Shown in pieces: positions 8,791 through 19,100 of a stretch of 64,000 nucleotides of DNA. This DNA comes from Thermogutta sp039793925. Its GTDB lineage: Bacteria > Planctomycetota > Planctomycetia > Pirellulales > Thermoguttaceae. The stretch covers positions 1-64,000 of the forward strand of contig NZ_JBAMME010000011.1 of NCBI RefSeq assembly GCF_039793925.1, in the 5' to 3' direction. How positions within the stretch are numbered: the first letter of the stretch is position 1; each line of letters opens with the position of its first letter. The notes under the pieces were generated by a model, which was given only the letters and a program-made list of their open reading frames with translations, was not told the DNA's origin and searched no databases. The position numbers were made by a program, and so were the translations under genes.

Positions 8791-10251
8791 CTAAGGCCGA
8801 AGCTCCTGGAACATCTCCAAAATTGCCTGGGTGATTTTGATGGAAGCCTGTTCTTCGACCTTGCAGGTCCCCAACCACGTTTCGTAGCCGCCCAACTCGT
8901 GCTGGCGAGGCGTGGGAAGGTAACCGTATGAGCCATTGGCGTGGGAAATAGTGAACGTGGGTTGAAATGGGCTTTTTTCCCGAATCTCCAGTCCGATTTC
9001 CGCGAACACTTCGAACGGAATTGCGGCGATACCAAGATCCCCGACACGCAGAGCTTGTAGCGGAACAGCAATGTTTTCGGGCGCCTCGTGTTGTTGCATG
9101 ACACGACGGGCGTAAATTTCCTCGTGAGGTCGCTCCGGAAGCGGTGGCGCGCCTGCCAGAATCTCCTGTGCCCGCTTGAGCTGTTCTGGCGTGGGTTTGC
9201 GCACCTTTAAAACAAGCTCACGCTGTCGCATTCCCAGTGGGACCCAATCATGCCATTGCAGCGTCTGATGGGCATCGAATACCTTCTGTGCCAAGTCGTA
9301 AGCGACGTAGCGGATTTGCTCGTACGTTTTTTTCGGTGGTCGGGGCCGTTGGAACGAGATGTTGTTGACGTCCCCGCTTGCCCCGTTGGAAAGCATTCCG
9401 ACAAACGGGGGCTCCAAGCGATCGGCGCCAAGCAATTGCTGGATTCGATCTGCAAACACACCAAAATAGTCCGCGGAAATGTGGCCCGGCCCCACTCCTC
9501 CGACATAATGCAACGAGTAGTTGGCCAGAAGAGCAATCGGCCGACCGTCACGGGACTGCAAGGAAATGAACGCCAGTTGGGGGTCCACCGGACCGGCGGG
9601 CTTCACCAGGTCCGGACTCCCCGCCGGCGGATTCATGCGGACTTTGTCCTCCCCGCCAAACGGGTTCAGTAACCGAACGCCGGGTTTCATGAACCACCGA
9701 CGATTGTTGAGGTGCTCAGGGACGTCCAACGTCGCCCAGGCAATGCGGGCAGGCTCCAAATGGGCCACAGCGCGGCGCACTCCGTCCGAAATCCTCCGAG
9801 CCACAAAACTAGCGTAATCGGACATCTGAGGATCCGGTTTGAGGACGCTTGCTGGCCGTGCACTGACAGATGAATGCGTATGTGTTGCTGCGATCAAAAT
9901 ATGGTCTTCAGGAATCCCTGTATGTTCCCGAATCCACTTTTTCGCCAAATCGCACACCTCCCGGGCCAGTCCCAGATTATCAACCACGACGATCACCACT
10001 TTCGTCGTTCCATCATCCAAGACAAGGGCTCGGGCGAAGAGCTCATCGTGGATGTATTTTCCCGGAGGTGATTCCCACCCGCCGACGATCGGCTCGTCAA
10101 GCCAAGGCGTGATGTTGCTCGCAGCCGCGCCCGCTTTGAGGACTTTGGATTCTGGGACATCCGCTGCTCCCGATCCCTCCGCAAAGGCATTTCCCATTAC
10201 CATCCCAACGAGAAATCCCACGACGAAACCCACTTTTCTGCGGATGCACAT
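8791..10251 (-). CDS. Exported neutral/alkaline ceramidase-like hydrolase
   Basis: The protein matches the N-terminal domain of neutral/alkaline non-lysosomal ceramidases: AGAAASNITPW at the start of the mature protein, DELFARALVLDDG, VDNLGL, and the metal-site region ILIAATHTHS. In planctomycetes this family occurs in many copies and its substrate is usually unknown, so ceramide hydrolysis is not claimed. I chose the ATG at 10251 because it begins a standard signal peptide (MCIRRKVGFVVGFLVGMVMGNAFA) and follows GGGGAG; the frame extends 21 codons further upstream without a ribosome site. Length is 486 residues, shorter than true ceramidases, which carry an extra C-terminal domain. Confidence 0.8.
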   Translation of the reverse strand: MCIRRKVGFVVGFLVGMVMGNAFAEGSGAADVPESKVLKAGAAASNITPWLDEPIVGGWESPPGKYIHDELFARALVLDDGTTKVVIVVVDNLGLAREVCDLAKKWIREHTGIPEDHILIAATHTHSSVSARPASVLKPDPQMSDYASFVARRISDGVRRAVAHLEPARIAWATLDVPEHLNNRRWFMKPGVRLLNPFGGEDKVRMNPPAGSPDLVKPAGPVDPQLAFISLQSRDGRPIALLANYSLHYVGGVGPGHISADYFGVFADRIQQLLGADRLEPPFVGMLSNGASGDVNNISFQRPRPPKKTYEQIRYVAYDLAQKVFDAHQTLQWHDWVPLGMRQRELVLKVRKPTPEQLKRAQEILAGAPPLPERPHEEIYARRVMQQHEAPENIAVPLQALRVGDLGIAAIPFEVFAEIGLEIREKSPFQPTFTISHANGSYGYLPTPRQHELGGYETWLGTCKVEEQASIKITQAILEMFQELRP

Positions 10252-10646
10252 CACAGCGATTCTCCCCAACCAACGAACGTAAAAATGGTAAAAATACCCA
10301 TCAGCCTTTTGCACTCGGCAAACAATTCGCCGTTAGAATACTCTCCGTGGCAGTGATCCGCCAGTGGCGTGGGCAGGCGCAGAATGACAGTACGTTTCCA
10401 TCAGGGGGAAATCGGGGTTTGCTATTCGAGTCAACCCCCTCAATGGACGGACCACTGGATCGACTGTGGTTCCTGTTTGCCCTAATCTCCACTTTGCGCC
10501 GGTTATACGTCCTGCTCGTGTTATCCATTTCCAATTCAGGTTCCGCGTGCCGATCTTGCCACGACTTCCTCTCATTTGATATAAGCCCCACGAGGCATTG
10601 TCGTCCCAAGTCACTCACTGTTTTTAGTTGTCAGGAAACTGTCAAC
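10252..10646. other. Divergent intergenic region
   Basis: About 395 bases separate the ceramidase-like gene (minus) and the SH3-domain gene (plus). A promoter for the plus-strand gene is visible at 10556-10585. The plus-strand frame stays open through the region, but its codons do not look like protein and there is no ribosome site before 10647. Confidence 0.5.
10556..10585 (+). promoter_or_regulatory. Candidate sigma-70 promoter of the SH3-domain gene
   Basis: TTGCCA (10556-10561) and TATAAG (10580-10585) are separated by 18 bases and lie about 60 bases before the chosen ATG at 10647. The same arrangement occurs before the sulfite reductase gene. Confidence 0.45.
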
Positions 10647-12278
10647 ATGGAAGGGTCCGTCAATCGACCTTTCGTCATCCGGAAATATCGAAAGTGCGCT
10701 CCAGCGGCCTTTTCGCCAGGCGCTACCGGCCATTCTTTGGAGCAACCCAGCTCTGAACGGACAGGGCGGCGCGGACGGCACAACAGCTTCGCCGAATTCG
10801 TGAGGCTGACACTCCTCGTAGCTTCTCTTGTCCTTTTCGCCTCGCTGATTTGTCGCGGCGAGATTCCTCCGGATCAGGTGTGGCGACAGATCGCCCCCGG
10901 CATGCCGGGAATATCCCTCTCAGCACGAACAGGCCCCGGTGAAAGCTATCCCATCGCCGCAACGATTGATCCCGGCGACGTAGTCGAATGGATTCTAGAT
11001 GATCCCAGCGGCTGGTCGGCTGTCCGTCTGGCTGAAGGTCAAACCGTGTGGATAATGACGTCCAAATTGAGAGAGCTCACCGTGCCCGCCCCCCCTCCGC
11101 CAGCCTGGCCAAACCAGATGGGAACAACCGCGGAGCAACCGTCTACCCGCCTGAAAAACGAGACGGCAGAAGACAATGGCACCATTAAGCCGGCGTCGTA
11201 TCTGTTGCCGGGCGAGACAAGTGGAACGCAGCAGGGGGATGGTTGGCGTCCAGCGGGGAATCCGTCAGCCCGGCCGAGTGTCCACCTAGGTCCTGGCGTC
11301 CAATCGAAGAGGATCACCGACAAAAGTTTCGCCACATCCCCGACTTTCGCCAGTGTAATCGCCCCTGCACCAGGCCAGGCATCTGTAGATGCACGCCTGG
11401 ACCACATTGAGGCCCAATTTAATAGAATGCTGACGCAGGACCCGACCATGTGGGATCTCAAACCCCTAGAAGACGCACTGGCCTATTTGGCCGCGCAGCC
11501 GCTGTCCCCGTCTCAGGTGACACGTTTGAAAGCCCTTGTCGAACGTATTGCAGAAGCCAGGCAAATCGCCCAGGCGGCCAAAGCCACGTTATCTTCCAGC
11601 ATCGTCTCCGCGGGCTTTCCTGGCACGCAACCGCCCATGGTGCTACCGACTCCTGATACTTCTGCGACCGCGCTTTCAGGCCAATCGAGTTTAACGGAGA
11701 TCCCCGCACCCGCCACCCGGCTTGTGATCCCTGCTATTCATCCAAGTTCGGCCGCGTTTTTCCAGCCGACGTCTGACCCCGCGGTTCCCCGCCTCCCTTT
11801 GACACCGGAGACTCCACAGGCCTCTCCAGAAGTGGCCCAGGCCTCCTTTGTCACACAACCCCTGGGCAATGCAACCGCTGCAATTCAGCCGCTTACGCAG
11901 GGCCAGGCGCAAGTCAGTCCCGAGATGGGGCAGCCATACCGGCCCATTCCCACCAGAGAGGAGATTGCGAGGGAGTTGAACGAACTGCGGCGCCAGCGGT
12001 TTGACGCCGTGGGACGCCTTGTTCGAGCGCAGGTGAGACGCCCGTCCGACCCACCGTACCAAGTGATCAACGAGCGCGGAGAAATCGAAGCCTATCTCCG
12101 TCCGGCTCCGGGGACGGTGCTTCGCACCTACGTGGGCCATCAGGTGGGGATCGTCGGGCGAAAAGTTCGTTCTGCGGACGGTCGTGGGCCTCTCCTTGTG
12201 GCCGAGTCGGTGCAACTCCTCGATCCACCGGAAAAGAGTTGGGGAAACGCAACGCTGGTTGAGCAGGTGGCCCCGTAG
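10647..12278 (+). CDS. Membrane-anchored or exported protein with bacterial SH3 domain
   Basis: The 543-residue product starts with a basic cytoplasmic stretch, one hydrophobic helix (LTLLVASLVLFASLICRG) and then an SH3_3-type domain (ISLSARTGPGESYPI to VWIMTSKLREL). A long Pro/Thr/Ser/Gln-rich linker follows, with a helical piece in the middle. The C-terminal part (residues about 430-540) begins with a charged helix and ends in a second beta-rich domain with YVGHQVGIVGRK. Bacterial SH3 domains often bind cell-wall material, so a cell-envelope role is inferred. The ATG at 10647 has AGGA upstream; the open frame reaches back to 10347 but that part lies across the promoter. Confidence 0.65.
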   Translation: MEGSVNRPFVIRKYRKCAPAAFSPGATGHSLEQPSSERTGRRGRHNSFAEFVRLTLLVASLVLFASLICRGEIPPDQVWRQIAPGMPGISLSARTGPGESYPIAATIDPGDVVEWILDDPSGWSAVRLAEGQTVWIMTSKLRELTVPAPPPPAWPNQMGTTAEQPSTRLKNETAEDNGTIKPASYLLPGETSGTQQGDGWRPAGNPSARPSVHLGPGVQSKRITDKSFATSPTFASVIAPAPGQASVDARLDHIEAQFNRMLTQDPTMWDLKPLEDALAYLAAQPLSPSQVTRLKALVERIAEARQIAQAAKATLSSSIVSAGFPGTQPPMVLPTPDTSATALSGQSSLTEIPAPATRLVIPAIHPSSAAFFQPTSDPAVPRLPLTPETPQASPEVAQASFVTQPLGNATAAIQPLTQGQAQVSPEMGQPYRPIPTREEIARELNELRRQRFDAVGRLVRAQVRRPSDPPYQVINERGEIEAYLRPAPGTVLRTYVGHQVGIVGRKVRSADGRGPLLVAESVQLLDPPEKSWGNATLVEQVAP

Positions 12279-12798
12279 AACTCCCCGGGCCTTCCCATTG
12301 TGTGACGAGCTCGACCAAACCAGCTCTCGGCCAGACGGACGCCCGATGGCACCCAGTACTGGCTTGTCGCGTGGTGGAGACAAAACGCATATCGCAGGTC
12401 ATTCCATTTTCGGGTTGGTGCGATGCACTCGTTGACAGCCTCTGTCTAATTGGGTGAAGGCGCTTTTTTACAGTTACCGGCCGGTTCGACACTCCGAAAT
12501 GAAGAAGTGTCATGACTTCGGCAATGCCAATTCCCACTGTCACTAGTTGCACGGCATCACGACTTATCTTATCATGATAGTTTAGATCTGACTTTCGTGG
12601 AATCGGCAAGGTTGCCGCGTTCAACACCCGTTCGTTGGGAGTTTCGGCAATCGGCCTAGCGGCTTGGCAAAGAGGCATCTGGTCGCAGGGGGCGTTGCCT
12701 CGTAAAATGCGATTTTTCGGGTGGAACGCACCGTTGCGAGGGGGAGGGTTCGGAAACCGGTCACACGAGTTTCTCTTGCCGAATGATTGGGAGCGTCT
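12279..12798. other. Intergenic region upstream of citrate synthase
   Basis: About 520 bases without a convincing gene. It holds a candidate promoter at 12547-12575, leaving a 5' leader of roughly 220 bases. A small inverted repeat GACACT/AGTGTC lies around 12488-12511. Bases 12465-12487 nearly repeat a segment at the end of pstS (34519-34541). Confidence 0.5.
12547..12575 (+). promoter_or_regulatory. Candidate promoter of the citrate synthase gene
   Basis: TTGCAC (12547-12552), a 17-base spacer and TATCAT (12570-12575) form a fair sigma-70 match. The -10 box is part of the palindrome TATCATGATA, which could bind a regulator. No other box in this intergenic region is as good. Confidence 0.4.
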
Positions 12799-14160
12799 AT
12801 GGGAGAGGTCGCAAAGCTGATTCTGGACGGCAAAGAATACGAGTTGCCGATCCGCGTAGGAACGGAAGGTAACCGGGTCATCGATATATCGAAACTCTAT
12901 CAGATGACCGGTTACATCACACTGGATGATGGCTTTGCCAACACGGGCGGCACAACCAGTAGCATCACCTACATCGATGGAGAAAAGGGCATTCTCCGCT
13001 ATCGCGGCTACCGGATCGAGGAGCTTGCGGAGCGCTGCGATTTTCTGGAAGTCGCCTACCTGCTCATCTACGGTGAATTGCCGACGGCGGACCAACTGGA
13101 AGAATTTCGCGACAACATCCGTCGGCACACGCTCCTCCACGAGGGGATGAAACAGCTTTTTGCGGGTTTTCCGCCCGACGCACATCCGATGGCCATCCTC
13201 AGTTCGGTGGTGGGAGCGCTGGCCATTTATTGCAAGGACTCACTGGATCCTCTGGACGAGGCTCAGCGTCAGCTTTCTATTTACCGCCTCATGGCGAAGA
13301 TGCCCACCATCGCGGCTTTCGGCTACAAACAGTCGATCGGCCAGCCGTTTGTTTATCCGCAAAATCACCTGACGTACTGTCAAAATTTCCTGTACATGCT
13401 GTTTGCGGTCCCCAGCGAACGCTACCGGATGGATCCGGATTTTGTTGAGGCCCTCAATCTTCTGCTGATCCTCCATGCCGATCACGGCCAGAACTGCAGC
13501 ACATCGGCTGTGCGGATGGTGGGTTCCAGTAACGTGAATCTCTTCTCTGCCATCTCGGCGGGAATCTGCGCCCTGTGGGGACAGCTTCACGGTGGAGCAA
13601 ACGAAGCGTGCATCAATATGCTGGAGCAGATCCTTGCAGACAACCGCAACATCGGAAAGTACATTGACAAGGCGAAGGATCCCAATGATCCTTTCCGGTT
13701 GATGGGTTTTGGACACCGCATTTACAAGAATTACGATCCCCGCGCCAGGATCATCAAAAAGATGGCCGACCGTCTGATCGCCAAGAAAATTGGCACAGAT
13801 CCCCTATTCGAGTTGGCCAAGGAGCTCGAGGAAATCGCTCTGAAAGATCCCTACTTCGTCGAGCGAAAGCTCTATCCGAATGTGGATTTCTACTCGGGCA
13901 TCATTTATCGGGCGATGGGGATTCCCAAAAACATGTTCACGGTTCTGTTTGCCCTGGGGCGGCTACCCGGTTGGATTGCCCATTGGCGCGAAATGCATCT
14001 CACACCCAACAAGCGTATCCACCGCCCCCGCCAACTGTATATCGGTTATCCCGAGCGTCCCTTTGTGCCTTTGATCAAACGCTCGCCCAAGCCCACGCAC
14101 GAAGTCTCTATCAAACGGCCGGTGGGAGGTCCATTCCCCGGCGGCGAATTCGAGCTTTGA
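12799..14160 (+). CDS. gltA: Citrate synthase
   Basis: Citrate synthase condenses acetyl-CoA with oxaloacetate as the entry step of the TCA cycle. The 453-residue protein shows the full family pattern: LHADHGQNCST, GQLHGGANEA with a catalytic His, GFGHRIYKNYDPRA with the second His, and YPNVDFYSGI with the catalytic Asp, plus the N-terminal GFANTGGTTSSITYIDG block of the type II-like bacterial enzymes. The ATG at 12799 follows GGGAG; a TTG four codons upstream is possible but unneeded. It stands alone, with its own promoter and a convergent neighbour. Confidence 0.95.
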   Translation: MGEVAKLILDGKEYELPIRVGTEGNRVIDISKLYQMTGYITLDDGFANTGGTTSSITYIDGEKGILRYRGYRIEELAERCDFLEVAYLLIYGELPTADQLEEFRDNIRRHTLLHEGMKQLFAGFPPDAHPMAILSSVVGALAIYCKDSLDPLDEAQRQLSIYRLMAKMPTIAAFGYKQSIGQPFVYPQNHLTYCQNFLYMLFAVPSERYRMDPDFVEALNLLLILHADHGQNCSTSAVRMVGSSNVNLFSAISAGICALWGQLHGGANEACINMLEQILADNRNIGKYIDKAKDPNDPFRLMGFGHRIYKNYDPRARIIKKMADRLIAKKIGTDPLFELAKELEEIALKDPYFVERKLYPNVDFYSGIIYRAMGIPKNMFTVLFALGRLPGWIAHWREMHLTPNKRIHRPRQLYIGYPERPFVPLIKRSPKPTHEVSIKRPVGGPFPGGEFEL

Positions 14161-14288
14161 TGAGGGTGTGCTTCAATTCACCCAAACCACGGGATTCAAA
14201 CCGAGAATAGCACAACGTGTACCGCCCCGGTTCTGATCAGACTGCGCTGGCTTTGAGGACTTGATTACACGAGCCACCCCAAAGCTGA

Positions 14289-16139
14289 TCACGGTGCGCT
14301 GTTGCCTTGTCCAGACGCAGGAAACAGACGGGAATCTTCCGTTGGGGCTTCGTAAATATTCCATACAGGAATTTCCGCGCGGAGCTTTGCAAGATACTCG
14401 TTCAACTGCTTTTCTTTTTCTTCCTCTGCCAGCCGCTCCCGGATACGCACCTGGGCTTCGGTGAACGGAATCCGGCTTGCCTCGCGGCGTTCCAGAACTC
14501 GCACGATGTGAAATCCCTGTTCATCCTCCAGGATGGGGCTAAGCTGGCCGACGGGCAGAGAGAACAGGGCCTCCTCGAGGACGCGGGACCGCAAACTCCC
14601 AGGCTGCACCGGTTCTCTTTCACCTCCTTCAGAGGCGGTCGGCCCTTCGGATCCAGAGCGGGCGACCTCTTCGAACGGCTCGCCCCGCAAAACTCGATTA
14701 CCCAGCTCTGCAAGCTTGGCATATGCTTCTGCATCCGAGCGATCTGGCCGCTTCCTTACCATAAGCTGCTGCCAGCGGACCTCGGCGGGCTGTTCGAACT
14801 CCTTCATATGGGTACGGTAGTATTCCCAGAGAACCTCTGGTGATAAGGTCCTGGCCATAGAACTGGCCGAGGTTAACTGCTGTTTGATCCAATCACGAGC
14901 GAGTGTTCCTTCGATAAACGCCCGCTTTTCATGCTCCAGAGAACTCCCCACACTGCGGAGACGTTCGTCCCACTCTTTGGCAGACTGAAGCCCCATTTTG
15001 CGAAGCCGCGCCGGAATTTCTTTTTCCTCGAAGAACTTGGCGATTTCCTGCTCAATCCGCTCAAGATTTTCCCGAGGAATCTTACGTTTAATGTCTTCGT
15101 AAACAAGTTTCATTTCGATACGTTTCTTTAGAAGCTGCCGCATCAGCTGCTGCTTGTACTGCTCGTACACCACAACGGGTATTTTGTCCTGATAGGGCAG
15201 AAGAATTTCCGTCACTGCCCCAAGAATTTCACCAGCGAGAATGACCTCTGACCCTACGCGCGCCAGCACCCGCGCTTGCTCGCAGATTTCCTGCCGAAAA
15301 TCCCCGACGCGGTCGGTTTGGAGCGATGCCGCTGTCCTGGCCCACTCGGAAAGAGAGGAACCGTCGCCGCGGGAAGTTTCCTGATCTGACACCGTTACCT
15401 CCCCAGGTGCGACAAAACTCGCGGCTTGTGCCCGGGAGTCTTCAGAAAACTGGGGCAGCGTGGCCCAGCTCATTCCCGCGGTTTCGCTTGGTGAAGACGA
15501 CGCTCTCACATCTCCGACATGTGCAACACCAGACCCATACCCTGGAAATCCGTTGGCCACAGCAGTCGGACCGGAAGCCTGCGGGCGGCTCGCCCCTGCG
15601 ACGTCCGGCAACCGGACAACTTGAGCTTCCATTGGATCAAAAACAGGTCGAACTTGTGAAGGCTCCCAACTGGTCACTGGCCGAGAAGTTGTCGGATAAG
15701 TCGGGGGCTCACTCGCCGACTGTTGTGGCAGCGAAGCAGGTGGTTCCGGCAGAGCGTCGCGTTGAGAAGGCGCAGTGGCCCTGGGAGTCATTGGGGATTG
15801 AGAATCATTTCGTGCTGGGATATCTACCTGACTTTGTGGGCCATCAGCCACGGGGGGATCATCAAATCGTGGAGGCCAAGCGGGTCGCCTGACGGTCGGC
15901 ACGCCGAGAACCCTCGTTAGCTCTGTGCTCTTACCGGAGGCCGCCTCACTCGGGGAATCAGGTTTCGTAATGTGGGATTCCGCCGCTGTCACCCGACTGA
16001 CCAAAGTATGCCCAAGCTCACTGCCCAATTGCCCCAGAAAGCGTAAAAAATGAGCGCCTTCCTCGGGCGCCCAATAAAGGATCAGCCCGATTGGCAGACA
16101 CAAGCCGAGGATGATCGTTCCGAGATATTTCACCGCCAC
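14289..16139 (-). CDS. Membrane-anchored parvulin-type peptidyl-prolyl isomerase
   Basis: The 616-residue protein has one N-terminal membrane helix (LGTIILGLCLPIGLILYWA), a Pro/Ser-rich linker of about 200 residues, a SurA-like helical chaperone region, and a C-terminal parvulin domain (about residues 470-580) with VRWQQLMVRKR, PVQPGSLRSRVLEEALFSL, GQLSPILEDEQGFHIVRVLERR. It probably faces the periplasm and assists folding of exported proteins, in line with the many secreted enzymes here. It begins 54 bases after the mfd stop on the same strand, so the two are likely co-transcribed. Confidence 0.88.
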   Translation of the reverse strand: MAVKYLGTIILGLCLPIGLILYWAPEEGAHFLRFLGQLGSELGHTLVSRVTAAESHITKPDSPSEAASGKSTELTRVLGVPTVRRPAWPPRFDDPPVADGPQSQVDIPARNDSQSPMTPRATAPSQRDALPEPPASLPQQSASEPPTYPTTSRPVTSWEPSQVRPVFDPMEAQVVRLPDVAGASRPQASGPTAVANGFPGYGSGVAHVGDVRASSSPSETAGMSWATLPQFSEDSRAQAASFVAPGEVTVSDQETSRGDGSSLSEWARTAASLQTDRVGDFRQEICEQARVLARVGSEVILAGEILGAVTEILLPYQDKIPVVVYEQYKQQLMRQLLKKRIEMKLVYEDIKRKIPRENLERIEQEIAKFFEEKEIPARLRKMGLQSAKEWDERLRSVGSSLEHEKRAFIEGTLARDWIKQQLTSASSMARTLSPEVLWEYYRTHMKEFEQPAEVRWQQLMVRKRPDRSDAEAYAKLAELGNRVLRGEPFEEVARSGSEGPTASEGGEREPVQPGSLRSRVLEEALFSLPVGQLSPILEDEQGFHIVRVLERREASRIPFTEAQVRIRERLAEEEKEKQLNEYLAKLRAEIPVWNIYEAPTEDSRLFPASGQGNSAP

Positions 16140-16193
16140 GGTAAGACTCGAAAAGGCACCCGTATCATCGGCCTTGCATTTTTCAATGGCGAA

Positions 16194-19100
16194 TCAAGCC
16201 CGCGGATTATAAGAATCCTCCGCACGCTGCTGCAACAGCGCTTTGAGCTCGGAGAGAAGCCGGTCGATATCGCCCACCCAATCGTCGGCCACTAGATAGG
16301 CAGACTCGTGGTCCACGATGCGGAGTCGTTCCTTGGCCAGTTTCCGTAAATCCTCCATTTTTTTTCGAGAAACATATTGAAAGACGACAAAAGTGGCTTC
16401 CTGGTGGATGTTGCGAATCCGCCACCAGTGCGCGTGGATCCGCAGTTCGTGCAATTCCAACAGCCGTTCCACTGGTGAGGGCAGGGGACCAAACCGATCC
16501 CGCAATTCCTGAGCGAAGTCCACCAATTGGGAAACTTCGGTAAGACGGGCCAGTTTCCGATAAAGATCAATTTTCGTGCGAATATCCGGGATATACGAAT
16601 CGGGAAGATACGCCTGGCAGGGCAGATCCACGTCCACATCAATGGAAGTCGCCGGCGGTAACTTCTTGAGGCGGCGGACGGCCTGCTCGAGAAGTTCGCA
16701 GTAAAGCTCATATCCTACTGCTGCGATGTGTCCGCTCTGTTCGGTCCCCAGAATGTTGCCCGCGCCACGAATTTCCAGGTCCCGCATGGCCAGCGCGAAA
16801 CCAGCACCAAGTTCGCTGTATTCTTCAATCGCCTGCAACCGCCGCTGGGCATTGGGGTTGAGCCGTTGATGAGGATGAATCAGCAAGTAGCAGTAGGCCC
16901 GGTGTTTGTAACGCCCAACCCGGCCCCGAAGCTGGTGCAAGTCGGCCAGGCCGAAGCGTTCCGCCATATCGATGAAAATCGTATTTGCGGAAGGGATGTC
17001 CAATCCGCTCTCAATAATCGTGGTGGTCAGGAGAAGGTCAAACTCGTGACGCACAAACGCCAGCATGATCTCTTCAAGCTGATGATCGGGCATTTGCGCG
17101 TGCGCAACCCGGATCCGTGCTTCAGGTACGATTTGGCAGAGAATCCGGTAAACGGCGTCGATATCCTTGACCCTGTTGTGAACGAAGTAGATCTGACCGT
17201 GACGGTTCAACTCCCGTAACACAGCCTGCCGAATCAAATGGGGATCAAATCGACACACGTGCGTCTCCACCGCAAAACGATCCTGAGGAGGTGTGCGGAG
17301 CGTGCTGATATCACGCAGACCGACCAGCGCCATGTGCAGAGTGCGCGGAATGGGCGTGGCCGTCATGGTGAGCACGTCAACAGTCTGTCGGAACGACTTC
17401 AGCCGCTCCTTGATTTCGACCCCAAATCTCTGTTCTTCGTCGATAATAATAAGTCCCAGGTTGTGAAACCGAACGTCCGGTTGGACCAGTCGGTGCGTGC
17501 CGATCACAATATCGACCGTCCCTTCGGCAAGCCCTTTAAGGATTTCAGCTTCCTCTCTGGAGGTACAAAAGCGGGACAGGCACTCAATCCGGATGGGAAA
17601 CTCCGCCATCCTTTCCCGGAAAGTCCGCACGTGCTGTTCGGCGAGGATGGTCGTCGGAACCAGCATCGCGACCTGGTACCCAGCATCCACCGCCTTAAAC
17701 GCTGCCCGCATCGCTAGCTCCGTTTTGCCGAAGCCAACATCCCCGCAAAGGAGCCGATCCATGGGCCGTGGACTCATCATGTCGCGTTTGATGGCCGCCA
17801 TGGCCTCCAACTGATCCGGTGTTTCCTCGAATGGAAAGGAGGCATCGAACTCCCGCTGCCAAACGGTATCTGGCGGGAAGGCGATGCCAGGACGGGTCTG
17901 CCGGATGGCCTGCATTTCGAGCATTTCCGCGGCCAGGTCGAAGACGGCTGCCGCTACCGCCTGCTTTTGCTTGACCCACGTTCGCCCGCCAAGCTTGGAT
18001 AGTTTCGGCCGCGCCCGAGCGCCTCCGATGTATTTTTGAACGAGACCAATCTTGGAGGTCGGCACATAGAGCTTGGTTCCCTCGGCAAACTCCAGCAGCA
18101 GGTGCTCCTCGACCTGATCGCCTTTCTCAAGAAGCGTCAACCCACGGTACCGGGCAATCCCGTGTGCCACGTGAACGACCAGGTCTCCCTCTTTCAAATC
18201 CAAAAAATCCTCGATGGGGCGAGACTCTGGCCGTCGTGCGGGGATGCGGAGCTCGGTTCTTTGGAAGAGCTGATTGACGCTGAGCACAACAATCTTGTCA
18301 GACCGAAGTCGAAATCCCCGCGAGAGCCGCCCCACCACGAAATGAAGATTACCGGACCTCGCAATCCGTGTGCCGGCGAAAAGCTCCCGGAGTCGCTCAA
18401 CTTCGGCGGAAGCAGTGCAAACCAGATACGCGGTAAAGTCACCGGCTACCGCATCCAGCTCTTCCCGCACCCGTTCAACATCCCCGGAAAACCGCTCTAC
18501 GGATTCCATCTGCCCGTGGAAAACTTCGCTTTGGTTTTCCGGCGCGATGTCCCAAATTTCCAGCCGCGCAAACCTCCGGGAATCCTGAACGATTTTTTCC
18601 CAGGCATGATGGAATTGGCGTTTTTCCAATCGAGCGAGGTAGCTCCGCGAAGAGGCCTCAATGCCCTGCGGATCGATCCACACCGTCCAGCTTTCAGGCG
18701 GCAGATAGTCAAAAAACGATCCCGCCGGCTGTTCCGTAGGAGCACAAAGGATAAGCGTGATTTCCTCCACCCGCTCCACACTTCGCTGCGACGAAACATC
18801 AAAATGCCGGAGCGATTCGACACGCTCGTCAAAGAGTTCGATGCGGAGAGGAGCGGTCCACTCGGGCGCAAACACGTCGAGAATCCCGCCCCGCAGTGAA
18901 AACTCGCCGGGCATCGCCACCGTGGGGACACTCCGGTAGCCGTGGTCCCCAATTGCCTTCAAAAAAGCCGCAACGTCCAGATGGTCACCGATTCTCAACG
19001 TCCACAGACATTCTTCGAGCACCCGCACGGGCGGAACGGTCTGCAGAAGCGACTCCCCGGAGGCGACGATCACCCGGGGGAATTGGGACCGAATCAGACG

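Noticed and set aside
12067..13185. 372-codon minus-strand frame across the gltA promoter and 5' end
   Set aside because: It overlaps conserved citrate synthase coding sequence and its product shows no family motif.
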